From NCBI GenBank assembly GCA_001771535.1, contig MEUB01000020.1, positions 1-45,345 on the forward strand: DNA of 45,345 nucleotides. The letters are read 5' to 3'. The translations under genes were made by a program, and so were the position numbers. Shown one piece after another: positions 26,672-36,433 of this stretch; position 1 is the first letter of the stretch, and every line of letters starts with the position of its first letter. The notes beneath the pieces are model-generated. The model was not told where the DNA came from, did not search any database, and saw only the letters and a program-made list of their open reading frames with translations. This DNA is from a candidate division WOR-1 bacterium RIFOXYB2_FULL_37_13 (GTDB lineage Bacteria; Margulisbacteria; WOR-1; XYC2-FULL-46-14; XYC2-FULL-37-10).

Positions 26672-27501
26672 TGGCACTAGAACAAAAAAGACCAACATCT
26701 CCGGGTACTAGGTTTCAAATTGTTGATACATATGATGATATTACTCAATCTAAACCTGAGAAATCTCTTTGCGTAAGACTCCAGAAAAATTCAGGCAGAG
26801 GTTTTAAAGGTAGAATCTCTTCCCGTCATCGCGGTGGTGGAGCTAAAAAAATATATAGGTTAATAGATTTTAAACGGGACAAGGATAATATTCCCGCGGA
26901 AGTTTTGACTATTGAATATGATCCAAATAGAAATGTCCGTATATCATTAGTAGAATATGCTGACAAAGAAAAGAGATACATTCTTTCTCCTTTAGGCATA
27001 AAAATCGGTGAAAAAATTGAATCGGGGTCTGATGCCGAAATTAAAATAGGAAATTCTTTACCGCTTAAAAATATTCCTCTTGGTTCTATAATTCATAATG
27101 TCGAATTAAAACCTGGGAAAGGCGGACAACTTGCGCGTTCGGCAGGATCGCAAATAAGTCTTCTTGCAAAAGAGGGGGAATATGCGATCATAAAAATGCC
27201 ATCAGGAGAACAAAGGATGATTCACCTTACTTGCAGGGCGACCATTGGTCAGCTTGGGAATCTTGACCATAAGAATATATCCAGAGGAAAGGCCGGTAAA
27301 ACCCGCCACATGGGACGTCGTCCGTTTGTTCGCGGAACAGCAATGAATCCATGTGATCATCCACATGGTGGTGGAGAAGGCAAGTCTGGTATCGGCCGTA
27401 GCAGCCCATTATCAAAATGGGGTAAAAAGACTTTAGGATATAAGACTAGGAGAGGGAAAAGACCTTCTGATAGATTTATTTTAAGGAGGAGGAAAGGATG
27501 A
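26671..27501 (+). CDS. rplB: Large ribosomal subunit protein L2 (uL2)
   Basis: The 276-residue L2 carries the [19 protein letters not shown] core and the C-terminal [19 protein letters not shown] segment, whose histidine lies near the peptidyl-transferase centre. The usual KPYKPTSPG-like N-terminus is varied to [11 protein letters not shown]. The gene ends with a purine-rich stretch that also serves as the rpsS ribosome-binding site. Confidence 0.97.
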   Translation: MALEQKRPTSPGTRFQIVDTYDDITQSKPEKSLCVRLQKNSGRGFKGRISSRHRGGGAKKIYRLIDFKRDKDNIPAEVLTIEYDPNRNVRISLVEYADKEKRYILSPLGIKIGEKIESGSDAEIKIGNSLPLKNIPLGSIIHNVELKPGKGGQLARSAGSQISLLAKEGEYAIIKMPSGEQRMIHLTCRATIGQLGNLDHKNISRGKAGKTRHMGRRPFVRGTAMNPCDHPHGGGEGKSGIGRSSPLSKWGKKTLGYKTRRGKRPSDRFILRRRKG

Positions 27502-27782
27502 GCCGTTCACGTAAAAAAGGCCCTTTTGTAGATGATCATTTAATGCAAAAGGTTCAAAAAGCGATCTCTTCAGGAGATAAAAAAATCATAAAAACATGGT
27601 CGAGGCGTTCTACTATTGTACCTGAAATGATAGGGCTTACGCTTGCAGTTCATAATGGGATAAAACATATACCTGTATATATTACGGAATCAATGATAGG
27701 CCATAAATTAGGAGAGTTTTCTCACACAAGAGTATTTCGCGGACATACAGCGCCTACAAAACAGACGGGAGCATTAACATGA
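27498..27782 (+). CDS. rpsS: Small ribosomal subunit protein S19 (uS19)
   Basis: The 94-residue S19 starts [14 protein letters not shown] and has the [22 protein letters not shown] and [16 protein letters not shown] blocks. It contacts S13 in the 30S head and the A-site tRNA region. It overlaps rplB by four bases and rplV by four. Confidence 0.97.
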   Translation: MSRSRKKGPFVDDHLMQKVQKAISSGDKKIIKTWSRRSTIVPEMIGLTLAVHNGIKHIPVYITESMIGHKLGEFSHTRVFRGHTAPTKQTGALT

Positions 27783-28120
27783 GGTCAAAAGCGCAATTTA
27801 AATGGATTAGAACTTCACCGCTTAAAGTGCGGCGGATTATGAAACTTTTAAGAGGGAAAAAAGTAAATGAGGCACTTGTTGCTTTAAAGTTTATGCCTCA
27901 TAAGACGGCGGTTATTATACATAAACTTATCAAGTCTGCTGCGGCCAGTGCTGTTAAAAATTATAAAATGAGCGAAGAGGCTCTTGTTATTGATGAGCTT
28001 TTTGCAGACGGGGCAGGGATGTTAAAAAGGCACCGTCCTCGCGCGCGCGGAAGGGCTTTTCCTATAAAAAAACGTTTAAGTCATGTTACGGTTTTTGTTT
28101 CCGATAAGGAGGATAAATAG
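27779..28120 (+). CDS. rplV: Large ribosomal subunit protein L22 (uL22)
   Basis: The 113-residue L22 has the [23 protein letters not shown]-terminal block and the tunnel hairpin around [17 protein letters not shown], which contributes to the exit-tunnel constriction. The ATG overlaps rpsS, and the final TAG gives its G to the GTG of rpsC. Confidence 0.95.
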   Translation: MRSKAQFKWIRTSPLKVRRIMKLLRGKKVNEALVALKFMPHKTAVIIHKLIKSAAASAVKNYKMSEEALVIDELFADGAGMLKRHRPRARGRAFPIKKRLSHVTVFVSDKEDK

Positions 28121-28791
28121 TGGGTCAAAAGTGTCATCCGAAAGGATTAAGATTAGGAATTATTGAAGAAGCAGATTCTATTTGGTATGCAAATAAAGCT
28201 GACTATCCGAAGCTGCTTGAAGAAGACAGGCGGATTAGGAAATTTATCAAAGATCAACTTTATAAAGCAGGGATCTCAAAGATAAAAATTTCAAGGCGTG
28301 CGAATCAGATTGAAATTGATATCTATTCTGCGAAACCGGGGTTGATTATAGGACGAGGCGGAAAAGGGGTCTCTATTGTAAGAGATGAAATAGTAAAGCG
28401 AACAGGGAAGCCGATCCAATTAAATGTCCATGAAGATCCAAATCCTGAGACTTCATCTCAACTTGTTGCTGAAAATATTGCTCTTCAGCTTGAAAAAAGA
28501 ATTGCGCATAAGCGCGCAATGAAACAAGCTGTAACCCGAGTTCTTAGAGCAAAGGCTAAGGGTGTAAAAGTGCGGCTGGCGGGACGCTTAGGAGGTTCTG
28601 AAATTGCCAGAAAAGAATGGTATCGTGTCGGCAGAGTTCCTTTGCACACATTGAGAGCAAGAATTGATTATGGATTTTGTGAGGCTATGACAATATATGG
28701 CAAAATAGGTGTAAAGGTTTGGATTTATAAAGGGGATGTATTGCCCCAAAAAGACGTTAAAGCAGGAGATGCCAATGCTACAACCAGGTAA
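28120..28791 (+). CDS. rpsC: Small ribosomal subunit protein S3 (uS3)
   Basis: The 223-residue S3 begins [13 protein letters not shown]. It has a KH-type RNA-binding loop ([11 protein letters not shown]) and a C-terminal domain with [11 protein letters not shown], and helps form the mRNA entry tunnel. The start is GTG with AAGGAGG just upstream. The reading frame extends 17 nt into rplP. Confidence 0.96.
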   Translation: MGQKCHPKGLRLGIIEEADSIWYANKADYPKLLEEDRRIRKFIKDQLYKAGISKIKISRRANQIEIDIYSAKPGLIIGRGGKGVSIVRDEIVKRTGKPIQLNVHEDPNPETSSQLVAENIALQLEKRIAHKRAMKQAVTRVLRAKAKGVKVRLAGRLGGSEIARKEWYRVGRVPLHTLRARIDYGFCEAMTIYGKIGVKVWIYKGDVLPQKDVKAGDANATTR

Positions 28792-29179
28792 AACAAAATT
28801 TCGTAAAGAGCAAAGGGGAAGGCTTCGCGGCACTGCGGCTACGGGCAATACTTTGCATTTTGGCGAATATGGCATGCAATCTATGGAGACTGCATTTTTA
28901 ACAGTTAATCAAATTGAAGCCGCAAGAAAGGCATTGACTCATTTTTTTAAACGAAGCGGGAAAATATGGGTTAGAGTTTTAGCTGATAAACCTTACTCAT
29001 CAAGACCGGCAGAGACAAGGATGGGAGGGGGAAAAGGGGCTCCGGAATATTTTGTTGCAAGAGTAAGGAGAGGACATATTCTTTTTGAGGTTTCAGGAGT
29101 TAAACAAAATGAAGCTGAAGAAGGTTTTAGATTGGCATCTTTTAAATTACCTGTAAAAGTAAGGTTGGTAAAAGCATAA
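28775..29179 (+). CDS. rplP: Large ribosomal subunit protein L16 (uL16)
   Basis: The 134-residue L16 starts [16 protein letters not shown], matching the family N-terminus, which is why ATG 28775 is preferred to ATG 28769 or longer options. A GGAG lies a normal distance upstream inside rps[22 protein letters not shown] is the conserved loop near the A-site tRNA. Confidence 0.95.
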   Translation: MLQPGKTKFRKEQRGRLRGTAATGNTLHFGEYGMQSMETAFLTVNQIEAARKALTHFFKRSGKIWVRVLADKPYSSRPAETRMGGGKGAPEYFVARVRRGHILFEVSGVKQNEAEEGFRLASFKLPVKVRLVKA

Positions 29180-29370
29180 TGAATGATATAAAATTTAAAG
29201 AATTAACAAAAGATGAGCTGTTAAAAGAAATCCAAAGGTTGAGAACAGAAACAAAGACTCTGTATTTTAGCAAAGCCAAGGGAGAAGACAAAAACCCTTT
29301 AAAGCGCAGGCATGTAAAACGTGATATTGCCAGAATTCTTACTACAATGAAAGAAAAAGGTTGGAATTAA
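29179..29370 (+). CDS. rpmC: Large ribosomal subunit protein L29 (uL29)
   Basis: The 63-residue two-helix protein has FKELTKDELLKEIQRLRTE and HVKRDIARILTTMKEK. It lies at the tunnel exit beside L23. Its start shares one base with the rplP stop, and it ends two bases before rpsQ. Confidence 0.93.
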   Translation: MNDIKFKELTKDELLKEIQRLRTETKTLYFSKAKGEDKNPLKRRHVKRDIARILTTMKEKGWN

Positions 29371-29372
29371 TT

Positions 29373-29696
29373 ATGGAAAGAAATCGACGCAGGGTAAAAA
29401 AGGGAATAGTTGTAGGCAGTAAAATGAATAAAACAGTTGTTGTCCAGATTGAAACTGTTTTTTCTCATCCAAAATATAGTAAAGTTGTCAGGGTTTACAA
29501 GAAATTTTTGGTTCATGATGAGAAGGGAGAATCAAAAATCGGAGATCTGGTTCAAATTATGGAAACGAGGCCAATTTCTAAAAGAAAATTTCATAGAATT
29601 GTTAAAGTTTTAGGCCAGGCAAAATTAAAATATAGAGATTTACCAAAAAAGAAAGAAAAAGAAGAGGAAGAAAAGGATGATACAAGCAGAAAGTAG
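29373..29696 (+). CDS. rpsQ: Small ribosomal subunit protein S17 (uS17) with charged tail
   Basis: The OB-fold S17 core is clear ([40 protein letters not shown]). The protein is 107 residues from ATG 29373, against the usual 80-90. The excess is a C-terminal lysine/glutamate tail ([11 protein letters not shown]) that overlaps rplN by 20 nt, so the tail codons double as the rplN ribosome-binding region. Whether the tail matters for the ribosome is unknown. Confidence 0.93.
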   Translation: MERNRRRVKKGIVVGSKMNKTVVVQIETVFSHPKYSKVVRVYKKFLVHDEKGESKIGDLVQIMETRPISKRKFHRIVKVLGQAKLKYRDLPKKKEKEEEEKDDTSRK

Positions 29697-30048
29697 ATTG
29701 AAAGTAGCGGATAATAGTGGTGCGCGTGAAATTTTGTGCATCAGAGTTAAAGGTTCGAGCGGACGAAGGTACGCCGGACTGGGAGATGTTATTGTTGGAA
29801 CGGTAAAAGACGCGACACCCAGCATGCAGGTCAAAAAATCTGAGATTGTTAATGCTGTTATTGTCCGGCTAAGAAAAAAAGTGCGAAGAAAAGACGGCTC
29901 TTGGATTTCTTTTGATGATAACGCGGTTGTGATAATAAATAAAAATGATGGAAACCCTGTTGGCACGCGTGTTTTTGGTCCCGTTGCCAGAGAGTTAAGG
30001 GACAAAAATTTTATGAAAATTATTTCTCTTGCGCCGGAGGTTGTTTAA
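29677..30048 (+). CDS. rplN: Large ribosomal subunit protein L14 (uL14)
   Basis: The 123-residue L14 has [20 protein letters not shown] and a C-terminal [24 protein letters not shown]. It lies at the subunit interface, where ribosome-silencing factor RsfS docks. The ATG lies inside the 3' end of rpsQ. Confidence 0.96.
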   Translation: MIQAESRLKVADNSGAREILCIRVKGSSGRRYAGLGDVIVGTVKDATPSMQVKKSEIVNAVIVRLRKKVRRKDGSWISFDDNAVVIINKNDGNPVGTRVFGPVARELRDKNFMKIISLAPEVV

Positions 30049-30051
30049 AAA

Positions 30052-30384
30052 GTGAAAAAATTAGATACAAAAAACCAGAAATTAAATATTAGAAAGGGCG
30101 ATAAAGTAATGGTTCTTTCCGGAAAAGATAAAGGGAAAAGCGGGAAGATTTTAAAAATAAGCAAGAAATCAGGGCGTGCGGTTGTTGACGCGGTAAATAT
30201 TATCAAGAAACATCAAAAGCCTACCCAGAAATTTCAAGGAGGGATTATTGAGCGTCCTTCAGCATTACATATAAGCAAACTAATGGTGGTTTGTCCCAGA
30301 TGCAACAAGCCGTCTCGCTTGGGACATGACAATGATGGGAGTCGTATTTGCAAGAAATGTGGAGAGGGAATAGATAAGAAATGA
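30052..30384 (+). CDS. rplX: Large ribosomal subunit protein L24 (uL24)
   Basis: The 110-residue L24 contains a KOW motif ([21 protein letters not shown]) and the [10 protein letters not shown] block. Near the C terminus are CPRCNK and CKKCG, two cysteine pairs that could hold zinc. Initiation is at a GTG. The first dozen residues precede the usual family start, so a shorter product is possible. L24 initiates 50S assembly. Confidence 0.93.
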   Translation: MKKLDTKNQKLNIRKGDKVMVLSGKDKGKSGKILKISKKSGRAVVDAVNIIKKHQKPTQKFQGGIIERPSALHISKLMVVCPRCNKPSRLGHDNDGSRICKKCGEGIDKK

Positions 30385-30923
30385 AAAATTTAAAAGAAAA
30401 ATATGAAAAAACAGTATTAAAAGAACTTCAAAAAGAGTTTGGGTATAAAAATCATATGGAAGTTCCTCATGTTATTAAGGTAGTTCTTTCTGAAGGGGTC
30501 AAAGAAGGGCCTCAAAACGAAAAATCTGTCGATGTCGCGGCCGCGGAAATGTCTAATATTGCAGGGCAGCATGCGGTTATAAAACGAGCAAAAAAGAGTA
30601 TTGCGAATTTTAAACTTAAAGCTCGCGATCCAATCGGATGCATGGTTACGCTCCGCGGAGAAAAGATGTATCTGTTTTTGAATAAATTGATAAATATAAG
30701 CTTGCCAAAAGTCAGGGATTTTAGAGGTCTATCTCCAAAGTCTTTTGATGGCAGAGGCAATTATTCGTTTGGTATTCAGGAACAATTGATTTTTCCGGAA
30801 GTTGATTATGACAGGGTTGATAAAACAAGAGGCATGAACATTGCGATTGTTACATCTGCAAAAACAGATAAAGAAGCAAAAGCTTTGTTAAGCGGGCTTG
30901 GAATACCTTTTAGGGAGAAATAA
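30381..30923 (+). CDS. rplE: Large ribosomal subunit protein L5 (uL5)
   Basis: The 180-residue L5 has the [13 protein letters not shown] strand, the [24 protein letters not shown] core and the [17 protein letters not shown] block, and binds 5S rRNA. The common NMGVG reads VLSEGV here, a moderate divergence. It overlaps rplX with ATGA. Confidence 0.95.
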   Translation: MKNLKEKYEKTVLKELQKEFGYKNHMEVPHVIKVVLSEGVKEGPQNEKSVDVAAAEMSNIAGQHAVIKRAKKSIANFKLKARDPIGCMVTLRGEKMYLFLNKLINISLPKVRDFRGLSPKSFDGRGNYSFGIQEQLIFPEVDYDRVDKTRGMNIAIVTSAKTDKEAKALLSGLGIPFREK

Positions 30924-30925
30924 AT

Positions 30926-31111
30926 ATGGCAAAGAAAGCATGGTTGGAGAGAAAAAGAAAAGGGCCTAAATTTGCGGTTCGTATTAAAAATAGATGTTCA
31001 GCTTGCGGAAGGGCAAGAAGTTTTATCCGTAAATTTGGAGTTTGTCGAATTTGTTTTCGTGCCATGGCTCATAGAGGTGAATTGCCTGGGGTAGTAAAAT
31101 CAAGCTGGTAA
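30926..31111 (+). CDS. rpsZ: Small ribosomal subunit protein S14 type Z (uS14), zinc-binding
   Basis: The 61-residue short S14 has a zinc knuckle formed by C24, C27, C40 and C43 ([17 protein letters not shown]) and ends [11 protein letters not shown]. This is the C+ form found in Gram-positives and many deep lineages, unlike the roughly 100-residue zinc-free form. Confidence 0.96.
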   Translation: MAKKAWLERKRKGPKFAVRIKNRCSACGRARSFIRKFGVCRICFRAMAHRGELPGVVKSSW

Positions 31112-31121
31112 GGAGAAGAAA

Positions 31122-31529
31122 ATGAGGGAACCTGTTTCTAATTTAGTTTGTAGTCTGAAAAATGCGTTTTTAAGGAAAAAAGAGATTGTTGATATGCCTT
31201 CTTCAAAATTGAAAGAGGCGATCTGTAAAGTTTTGGTGAGCGAAGGATTTCTTTTAAAATATGAGATATTGACAAAAGGCGGAAAGAATATCCTTAGAGT
31301 TTTTTTGAAATACTCGCCAAATAAATACGGACGTTTGGATAAGCCTCTTATTGAAGACATAAAGCAGATTAGCAGGCCAGGCAGAAGGGTTTACATTGGA
31401 GCGGAGAAGATGCCAAGGGTACAATCAGGATTTGGAATTTCAATTATTTCTTCTCCTTTGGGTGTAATGACGGGTGAGGCGGCTCGTAAGAAAAATGTTG
31501 GCGGAGAAGTTTTGATTTATGTTTATTAA
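31122..31529 (+). CDS. rpsH: Small ribosomal subunit protein S8 (uS8)
   Basis: The 135-residue S8 ends with the diagnostic QSGFGISIISSPLGVMTGEAARKKNVGGEVL. In E. coli S8 is the translational repressor of the spc genes through a site at rplE; the sequence alone does not show such a site here. AAGGAG precedes the ATG. Confidence 0.95.
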   Translation: MREPVSNLVCSLKNAFLRKKEIVDMPSSKLKEAICKVLVSEGFLLKYEILTKGGKNILRVFLKYSPNKYGRLDKPLIEDIKQISRPGRRVYIGAEKMPRVQSGFGISIISSPLGVMTGEAARKKNVGGEVLIYVY

Positions 31530-31544
31530 TTTTAAGGAGGAGTA

Positions 31545-32096
31545 ATGTCAAGAGTAGGGAAATCACCTTTAAAAATGACAAAGGACATAAAAGTTGAAAT
31601 AAAAAACGGCAAAATTATTGTTTCAGGGACAAAAGGGACTTTGAGCATGGAAATACCGGAAACCCTTGAAATAAAAATTGAAGGGGATTTATTGACAGTT
31701 TCCAGAGAAAAAGATAATAAACGTATTAGAGCCTTGAATGGCTTTCTTTGTGCACATATTGCCAATATGTTTAAAGGTGTTTCTGAAGGATTTGAAAAAG
31801 ATTTGGAATTGAATGGTGTTGGTTATCGCGCGGCATTGCAAGGCAATAAACTTGTTTTGTCTTTAGGATATTCCCATCCAGTGGAAGTGGATCCGCCTAA
31901 CGGGATATCTTTTAAAGTAGAAGGCCAGACCAAGGTAAAAGTTTTGGGGATTGATAAACAATTAGTAGGGCAGGTTGCTGCCGATATAAGAGCAGTTAGA
32001 AAAGTTGAACCGTATAAAGGCAAAGGGGTTAAATATGCTGGAGAAGTGGTTCGACGTAAAGCCGGTAAAGCTGCAAAGACAGGAGCTGGAGCATAA
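31545..32096 (+). CDS. rplF: Large ribosomal subunit protein L6 (uL6)
   Basis: The 183-residue protein has the two similar L6 domains, beginning SRVGKSPLKM. The C-terminal KVEPYKGKGVKYAGEVVRRKAGKAAKTG contacts 23S rRNA close to the factor-binding site. AAGGAGGAG stands 5 nt before the ATG, one of the better ribosome-binding sites in this stretch. Confidence 0.95.
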   Translation: MSRVGKSPLKMTKDIKVEIKNGKIIVSGTKGTLSMEIPETLEIKIEGDLLTVSREKDNKRIRALNGFLCAHIANMFKGVSEGFEKDLELNGVGYRAALQGNKLVLSLGYSHPVEVDPPNGISFKVEGQTKVKVLGIDKQLVGQVAADIRAVRKVEPYKGKGVKYAGEVVRRKAGKAAKTGAGA

Positions 32097-32098
32097 TA

Positions 32099-32410
32099 AT
32101 GAATAGAAAGAAAAAAAAGAAAATTTTTGGTAATTCTGAGAGGCTAAGGTTATCTGTTTATAAGAGTTTAAAGCATTTGCATGCGCAAATTATAAACGAT
32201 GATGACAAAAAAACGGTAATAGGGCTTTCAACAAAGATTATAAAAGAGGGGAATAAGACAGAAAAATCTTCTATTCTTGGGAAAGAGATGGCAAAAAAAG
32301 CTATAGAAGCAGGAGTTTTGAAGGTTGTTTTTGATAGGGGTCGATTTAAATACCATGGCCGCATAAAAGCGTTTGCTAATGCTGCTCGCGAGGGAGGCTT
32401 AAGTTTTTAA
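32099..32410 (+). CDS. rplR: Large ribosomal subunit protein L18 (uL18), short form
   Basis: The 103-residue protein has the L18 features [21 protein letters not shown], the mid-protein AKKAIEAGV and the end [26 protein letters not shown]. It is about 15 residues shorter than most relatives because the basic N-terminal tail is reduced to a lysine cluster. It binds 5S rRNA with L5. Confidence 0.93.
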   Translation: MNRKKKKKIFGNSERLRLSVYKSLKHLHAQIINDDDKKTVIGLSTKIIKEGNKTEKSSILGKEMAKKAIEAGVLKVVFDRGRFKYHGRIKAFANAAREGGLSF

Positions 32411-32925
32411 TGGCATACGATAAAGAAAATAAAGAACCCAAGGAATTTGAAGAACGAGTTGTTCAAGTTCGCAGAGTAACAAAGGTTGTTAAGGGCGGAA
32501 AAAGAATGGGGTTTCGTGTTTTGGCTGTTGTAGGAGATAAGAAAGGAAGGGTTGGCATAGGATTGGGGAGAGCCTCTGAGGTTTCATCTGCCATAAGAAA
32601 GTCAGTTGAAGCGGCTAAAAAAACTTTGATTGTTGTTCCTCTGATTGGTAAAACCATTCCTCATGAAATAATGGGCAAGCTTGGAGCGAGTTCTGTTTTA
32701 CTTAAACCTGCTCCTTCTGGAAAAGGAGTTATTGCCGGAGGATCAGTCAGAATTGTTTTAGAATTAGCCGGAGTTCATGATATTGTTGGAAAGTCTATTG
32801 GAGCCAGTAATGCCATAAATACAGCAAGAGCTACAATCAACGCTTTGAGCAAGTTAAAAACAAAAGCATCAGTTGAATTATTAAGAGGAAAAACAGTAGA
32901 TGTGAGGTATGTACAAAATGTTTGA
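32410..32925 (+). CDS. rpsE: Small ribosomal subunit protein S5 (uS5)
   Basis: The 171-residue S5 has the double-stranded-RNA-binding N-terminal domain ([21 protein letters not shown]) and the C-terminal domain with [21 protein letters not shown]. It guards translational accuracy near the mRNA entry. In most bacteria rpmD (L30) would follow; here rplO overlaps the end, so L30 is absent from this locus. Confidence 0.96.
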   Translation: MAYDKENKEPKEFEERVVQVRRVTKVVKGGKRMGFRVLAVVGDKKGRVGIGLGRASEVSSAIRKSVEAAKKTLIVVPLIGKTIPHEIMGKLGASSVLLKPAPSGKGVIAGGSVRIVLELAGVHDIVGKSIGASNAINTARATINALSKLKTKASVELLRGKTVDVRYVQNV

Positions 32926-33352
32926 TTTAAAATCTTTAAAACCAAAGCCTAAGAAAAAACGCAAACGTGTCGGCAGAGGGACAAGCTCGGGTCATGGTAA
33001 AACTTCCTGCAGAGGGCACAAAGGACAGAAAAGCAGATCCGGAGGAACAAAAGGAGCCCGTTTTGAAGGAGGCCAGACCCCGTTTTACAGAAGGCTGCCA
33101 AAAAAACGAGGATTTAAAAATTATCCATTTCGCGTGGTTTATATTCCTATAAATGTGGAAAAATTAAATAAATTTGACGGAGAAGCAGGTCTTTCACAGT
33201 TTGAAGCTTCCGGTTTTTCCGGTCATGGAGATAGAGTTAAAATTTTAGGAAATGGCAAGTTGGAAAAATCACTTATTGTTACAGCGCATGCTTTTAGTAA
33301 AAAGGCTAAAGAAATTATAGAAAAGGCAGGGGGAAAAATCGTTAAATGTTAG
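32918..33352 (+). CDS. rplO: Large ribosomal subunit protein L15 (uL15)
   Basis: The 144-residue L15 has the long glycine/arginine-rich N-terminal arm ([21 protein letters not shown]) that threads into 23S rRNA, then [21 protein letters not shown] 32918 is chosen because GAGG at 32904-32907 is well placed for it but too close to the alternative ATG 32909. It overlaps rpsE by 8 nt and secY by 7 nt. Confidence 0.94.
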   Translation: MFDLKSLKPKPKKKRKRVGRGTSSGHGKTSCRGHKGQKSRSGGTKGARFEGGQTPFYRRLPKKRGFKNYPFRVVYIPINVEKLNKFDGEAGLSQFEASGFSGHGDRVKILGNGKLEKSLIVTAHAFSKKAKEIIEKAGGKIVKC

Positions 33353-34608
33353 ATGCTTTAAAATCAATATTTAATATTGTTGATTTAAGAAAAAAATTTA
33401 TATTTACCGCCCTGATGATTTTGGTCTTCAGATTGGGATCTCATATTCCCGTTTCAGGGGTTGATACGGCAAAGTTGGCTCAGCTTTTCGGGCAAGGAAA
33501 TCTTCTTGGTTTTTTAGATCTTTTTACCGGAGGAGCTTTGCTGCGGTTTTCTATTTTTGCAATGGGAATAGTTCCGTATATCAATGCTTCTATCATAATG
33601 CAGCTTTTGACTATTGTTATTCCTCAGCTTGAGGAATTGGCAAAAGAGGGAGACGCAGGGCGAAAGCAAATTTCCCAATATACCCGTTATCTTACAGTTA
33701 TTCTTGCTGTTTTTCAGTCTATGGGAATGGCTTTTTGGTTGAGGGGAGTTTTGTTTGAAGGAGTTAATTTCCCGATATTTCTTGTAGGTACAGTTGTTTC
33801 TTTAACTGCCGGCTCAGTTTTTGTTATGTGGCTTGGTGAATTAATAACAGAAAGAGGAATTGGAAATGGCGCATCTATGATTATTTTTGTCGGGATTATA
33901 TCTAGAATCCCTTCTTATATCGGACAAACAGTAACTCTTGTAAAAGGAGGAGCAAGTTTGATAGGTGTCACAATCCTTGTTGCTTCTTTGATCCTGATGG
34001 TTGTGGCGATTGTTTTTATCCAGGAAGGGCAAAGAAAGATACCTGTCCAATATGCAAAGAGAGTAGTGGGGCGTAAAATGTACGGAGGGGGAAGTACTTT
34101 TATTCCAATGAGAGTAAACCAGGGCGGCGTAATCCCAATTATTTTTGCTTCTTCCGTATTGCTTTTTCCAGCTACATTGGCGCAATTTATCCCAGTTCCA
34201 TTTATGCAAAAAATTTCGCAATGGTTATCGCCTAGTGGGAATCTTTATTTATGGCTTTATTTTATTCTTATATTTTTCTTTACTTATTTTTATACTGCCA
34301 TTAGCTTTAATCCTAAAGAATTAGCAGAAAATATGAAAAAACATGGAGGTTTTATAACTGGGATCAGACCTGGAGAGCCGACAGCCCAATATCTTGAATA
34401 TGTTGTTTCTCGTTTAACTCTTATTGGCGCGTTGTTTTTAGGGTTGGTGGCGATAATCCCTAACTTCATGGAAGGATTGACTCGCATAACCACTTTCCAG
34501 GGGCTAGGTTCAACCGCTTTGTTGATTGTAGTTGGCGTTGCGATGGATCTTGTTCGACAAATCGAGACACATCTTGTGACAAGGCAATATGAGGGATTAA
34601 TAGCTTGA
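33346..34608 (+). CDS. secY: Preprotein translocase subunit SecY
   Basis: The 420-residue channel protein shows the ten-span SecY plan. The plug region has [20 protein letters not shown], and the cytoplasmic loop before TM5 has [14 protein letters not shown]. The loop with basic residues ([21 protein letters not shown]) reaches the ribosome, and the C terminus has [15 protein letters not shown]. It works with SecE from the start of this run; SecG is not in the window. It overlaps both neighbours. Confidence 0.97.
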   Translation: MLDALKSIFNIVDLRKKFIFTALMILVFRLGSHIPVSGVDTAKLAQLFGQGNLLGFLDLFTGGALLRFSIFAMGIVPYINASIIMQLLTIVIPQLEELAKEGDAGRKQISQYTRYLTVILAVFQSMGMAFWLRGVLFEGVNFPIFLVGTVVSLTAGSVFVMWLGELITERGIGNGASMIIFVGIISRIPSYIGQTVTLVKGGASLIGVTILVASLILMVVAIVFIQEGQRKIPVQYAKRVVGRKMYGGGSTFIPMRVNQGGVIPIIFASSVLLFPATLAQFIPVPFMQKISQWLSPSGNLYLWLYFILIFFFTYFYTAISFNPKELAENMKKHGGFITGIRPGEPTAQYLEYVVSRLTLIGALFLGLVAIIPNFMEGLTRITTFQGLGSTALLIVVGVAMDLVRQIETHLVTRQYEGLIA

Positions 34609-35237
34609 TATATATATTTTTAGGGCCACCGGGAAGCGGGAAAGGAACCCAGGCAAAAAAACTTGCTGTTAAGCTTAACGTGCCACATGTTGCTGTTGGA
34701 GATATGTTAAGAGAAGCTGTGAATAAAGAAAGTGAAATCGGAAAACAAGTAAAATCTTTTATGGAAGAAGGAAAGCTTGTTCCTGATGAAGTAACTATAA
34801 AATTAACAGAAGAGAGACTTAAAAAAGATGATTGCAAAAATGGATTAATTTTAGATGGGTTTCCAAGATCTGCCAAGCAAGCTCTTGCTTTGGATTTGAT
34901 TTTGGATGGGAAAAATTTTAAAGTTATTTATTTTTATGTTTCTTTAGAGGCTGTTGTAGAAAGAAATTCAGGCCGCTTAAGTTGTAAATGCGGAGCAGTA
35001 TTTCATATTAAATACAATCCTTCCAAAAGAGAGGATATATGTGATAAATGCGGGGAAAAACTTTATCAAAGAAATGATGACAATCCGGAAGTTATAAGAA
35101 ATAGATATAAGGTTTATGAGGAATCAACACGTCCTTTGATTGAATTTTATGAAAAGAAAAATAGATTAGTGAAAATAGAAGCGGAAGGGTCAATTGATGA
35201 TGTTTATAAGAGATTACTTGAAGTTATCGATAAATGA
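34605..35237 (+). CDS. adk: Adenylate kinase, zinc-LID type
   Basis: The 210-residue enzyme interconverts 2 ADP and ATP + AMP. The P loop is GPPGSGKGTQ (7-16), the AMP-site LDGFPRS is at 81-87, and the LID carries four cysteines (C125, C127, C144, C147) expected to bind zinc. The first pair is spaced C-x-C instead of the usual C-x-x-C. Initiation is at a TTG embedded in the secY stop (TTGA), so translation should depend on ribosomes finishing secY. The order secY-adk-map-infA is the common one. Confidence 0.95.
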   Translation: MIYIFLGPPGSGKGTQAKKLAVKLNVPHVAVGDMLREAVNKESEIGKQVKSFMEEGKLVPDEVTIKLTEERLKKDDCKNGLILDGFPRSAKQALALDLILDGKNFKVIYFYVSLEAVVERNSGRLSCKCGAVFHIKYNPSKREDICDKCGEKLYQRNDDNPEVIRNRYKVYEESTRPLIEFYEKKNRLVKIEAEGSIDDVYKRLLEVIDK

Positions 35238-35995
35238 TAACAATTAAAACTCCTGCTGAGATTGAAAAAATCAGGCAGGCTTGCAGGGTTGTTGCGCAGG
35301 TTTTACAGAACATTGAGAAAGAAATAAAAATTGGAATTACAACCGAAGAATTAGATCGTTTTGCGGAAGATTTGATTCTTAAGTGTAATTGTAGCCCCGC
35401 ATTTAAGGGGTATAGGGGATATACTCATTCAACTTGTATTTCTGTGAATTTTCAGGTTGTACATGGAATCCCTTCAAAGCTTAAACTAAAAGATGGAGAT
35501 ATCGTAAGTTTTGATGTAGGGACTGTTTTTGAAGGATATTATGGAGATGGGGCAAGAACCTTTCCTGTAGGAAATGTTTCCGGTGCTGCAAGAAAGCTTT
35601 TATCGACTACAAAAGAAGCGCTGAAAAAAGCTATTTCTCAGGCTAGATACGGAAAGAATCTTGGAGATATTTCTTATACAATTGAAAAAGTTGCTGCTGA
35701 TGCGGGATTTTCGGTTGTTAAAGATCTATTTGGCCATGGAGTTGGGAATCATTTACATGAAGATCCTCTAATTCCTAATTTTGGAAAAAGGGGAACAGGG
35801 GCAAAGTTGAAAGCGGGAATGGTTTTGGCAATTGAACCAATGTTAAACATGGGTAGAAGTAGAGTTATTACTTTAGATGATGGATGGACAGTTGCAACTG
35901 AAGATAGGATGCTTTCGGCTCATTTTGAGGATACTATTGTGGTTACCGATGGTGATCCGGAGATTTTAACGAAAGCTTTTAGCAATAAAGGATAA
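35234..35995 (+). CDS. map: Methionine aminopeptidase, type I
   Basis: The 253-residue enzyme removes the initiator methionine from nascent proteins. The five metal ligands D94, D105, H168, E201 and E232 and the substrate histidine H77 (VVHGIP) are all visible. It overlaps adk with ATGA and is followed by infA after 3 nt. Confidence 0.96.
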   Translation: MITIKTPAEIEKIRQACRVVAQVLQNIEKEIKIGITTEELDRFAEDLILKCNCSPAFKGYRGYTHSTCISVNFQVVHGIPSKLKLKDGDIVSFDVGTVFEGYYGDGARTFPVGNVSGAARKLLSTTKEALKKAISQARYGKNLGDISYTIEKVAADAGFSVVKDLFGHGVGNHLHEDPLIPNFGKRGTGAKLKAGMVLAIEPMLNMGRSRVITLDDGWTVATEDRMLSAHFEDTIVVTDGDPEILTKAFSNKG

Positions 35996-35998
35996 ATA

Positions 35999-36217
35999 AT
36001 GGGGAATAAAGACGTAATTGAATTAGAAGGTGAAATAGTTGAGGCGTTGCCTAGTGCTTTGTTTAGAGTAAAAGTTGAAACAGGACAGATAATTCTGGCT
36101 CATGTTTCTGGAAAAATAAGAAAGCATTTTATACGTATTTTACCTGGGGATAAGGTTAAGGTCGAACTTTCTCCTTATGATTTGACTCGTGGAAGAATAA
36201 CATATAGATCAAGGTAG
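35999..36217 (+). CDS. infA: Translation initiation factor IF-1
   Basis: The 72-residue OB-fold protein reads [20 protein letters not shown] at the start and ends RGRITYRSR, a full-length IF-1. It occupies the 30S A site during initiation. The motif [19 protein letters not shown] is conserved. Confidence 0.96.
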   Translation: MGNKDVIELEGEIVEALPSALFRVKVETGQIILAHVSGKIRKHFIRILPGDKVKVELSPYDLTRGRITYRSR

Positions 36218-36225
36218 GATTAAAA

Positions 36226-36339
36226 ATGAAAGTTAGAGCGTCAGTTAAAAAAATGTGTGACAAATGTAAGATTATACGAAGAAAAGGTGTTGTTAGGGTT
36301 ATTTGTGAAATTCCTAAGCACAAACAGAGACAGGGATAG
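36226..36339 (+). CDS. rpmJ: Large ribosomal subunit protein L36 (bL36), zinc-binding
   Basis: A 37-residue protein, [15 protein letters not shown] to HKQRQG. C11, C14, C27 and H32 form the zinc ribbon of the C+ form. It lies between infA and rpsM, as in most bacteria, and it is the last gene before the palindrome-bearing gap. Confidence 0.95.
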   Translation: MKVRASVKKMCDKCKIIRRKGVVRVICEIPKHKQRQG

Positions 36340-36347
36340 GAAGGGAA

Positions 36348-36406
36348 GTGTACAGTAAAAAGGATGTTGTTTTTCTTTACTGTAAACTGTACACGGTAAA
36401 CTGTTA
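36348..36406 (+). repeat. Heptanucleotide array with competing hairpins upstream of rpsM
   Basis: The 94-nt gap (36340-36433) contains four tandem 7-mers at 36379-36406: ACTGTAA, ACTGTAC, ACGGTAA, ACTGTTA. It also holds an inverted copy, GTGTACAGTAAA, at 36348-36359. That left arm can pair either with TTTACTGT (36376-36383, 8 bp) or with ACTGTACAC (36386-36394, 9 bp); the two stems exclude each other. There is no T run, so this is not a standard terminator. The rpsM ribosome-binding site AAGGAG follows at about 36417-36424. Confidence 0.7.
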
Positions 36407-36433
36407 ACTAAAATAAGAAGGAGTAAGTAAAAA

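Noticed and set aside
28736-28774. Longer rplP reading frame starting before ATG 28775
   Set aside because: The extra residues are rpsC codons read in another frame, and the L16 family begins at MLQP.
36348-36394. Intrinsic terminator between rpmJ and rpsM
   Set aside because: The stems are not followed by a T run and pair in two competing ways; the gene run continues in the same direction.
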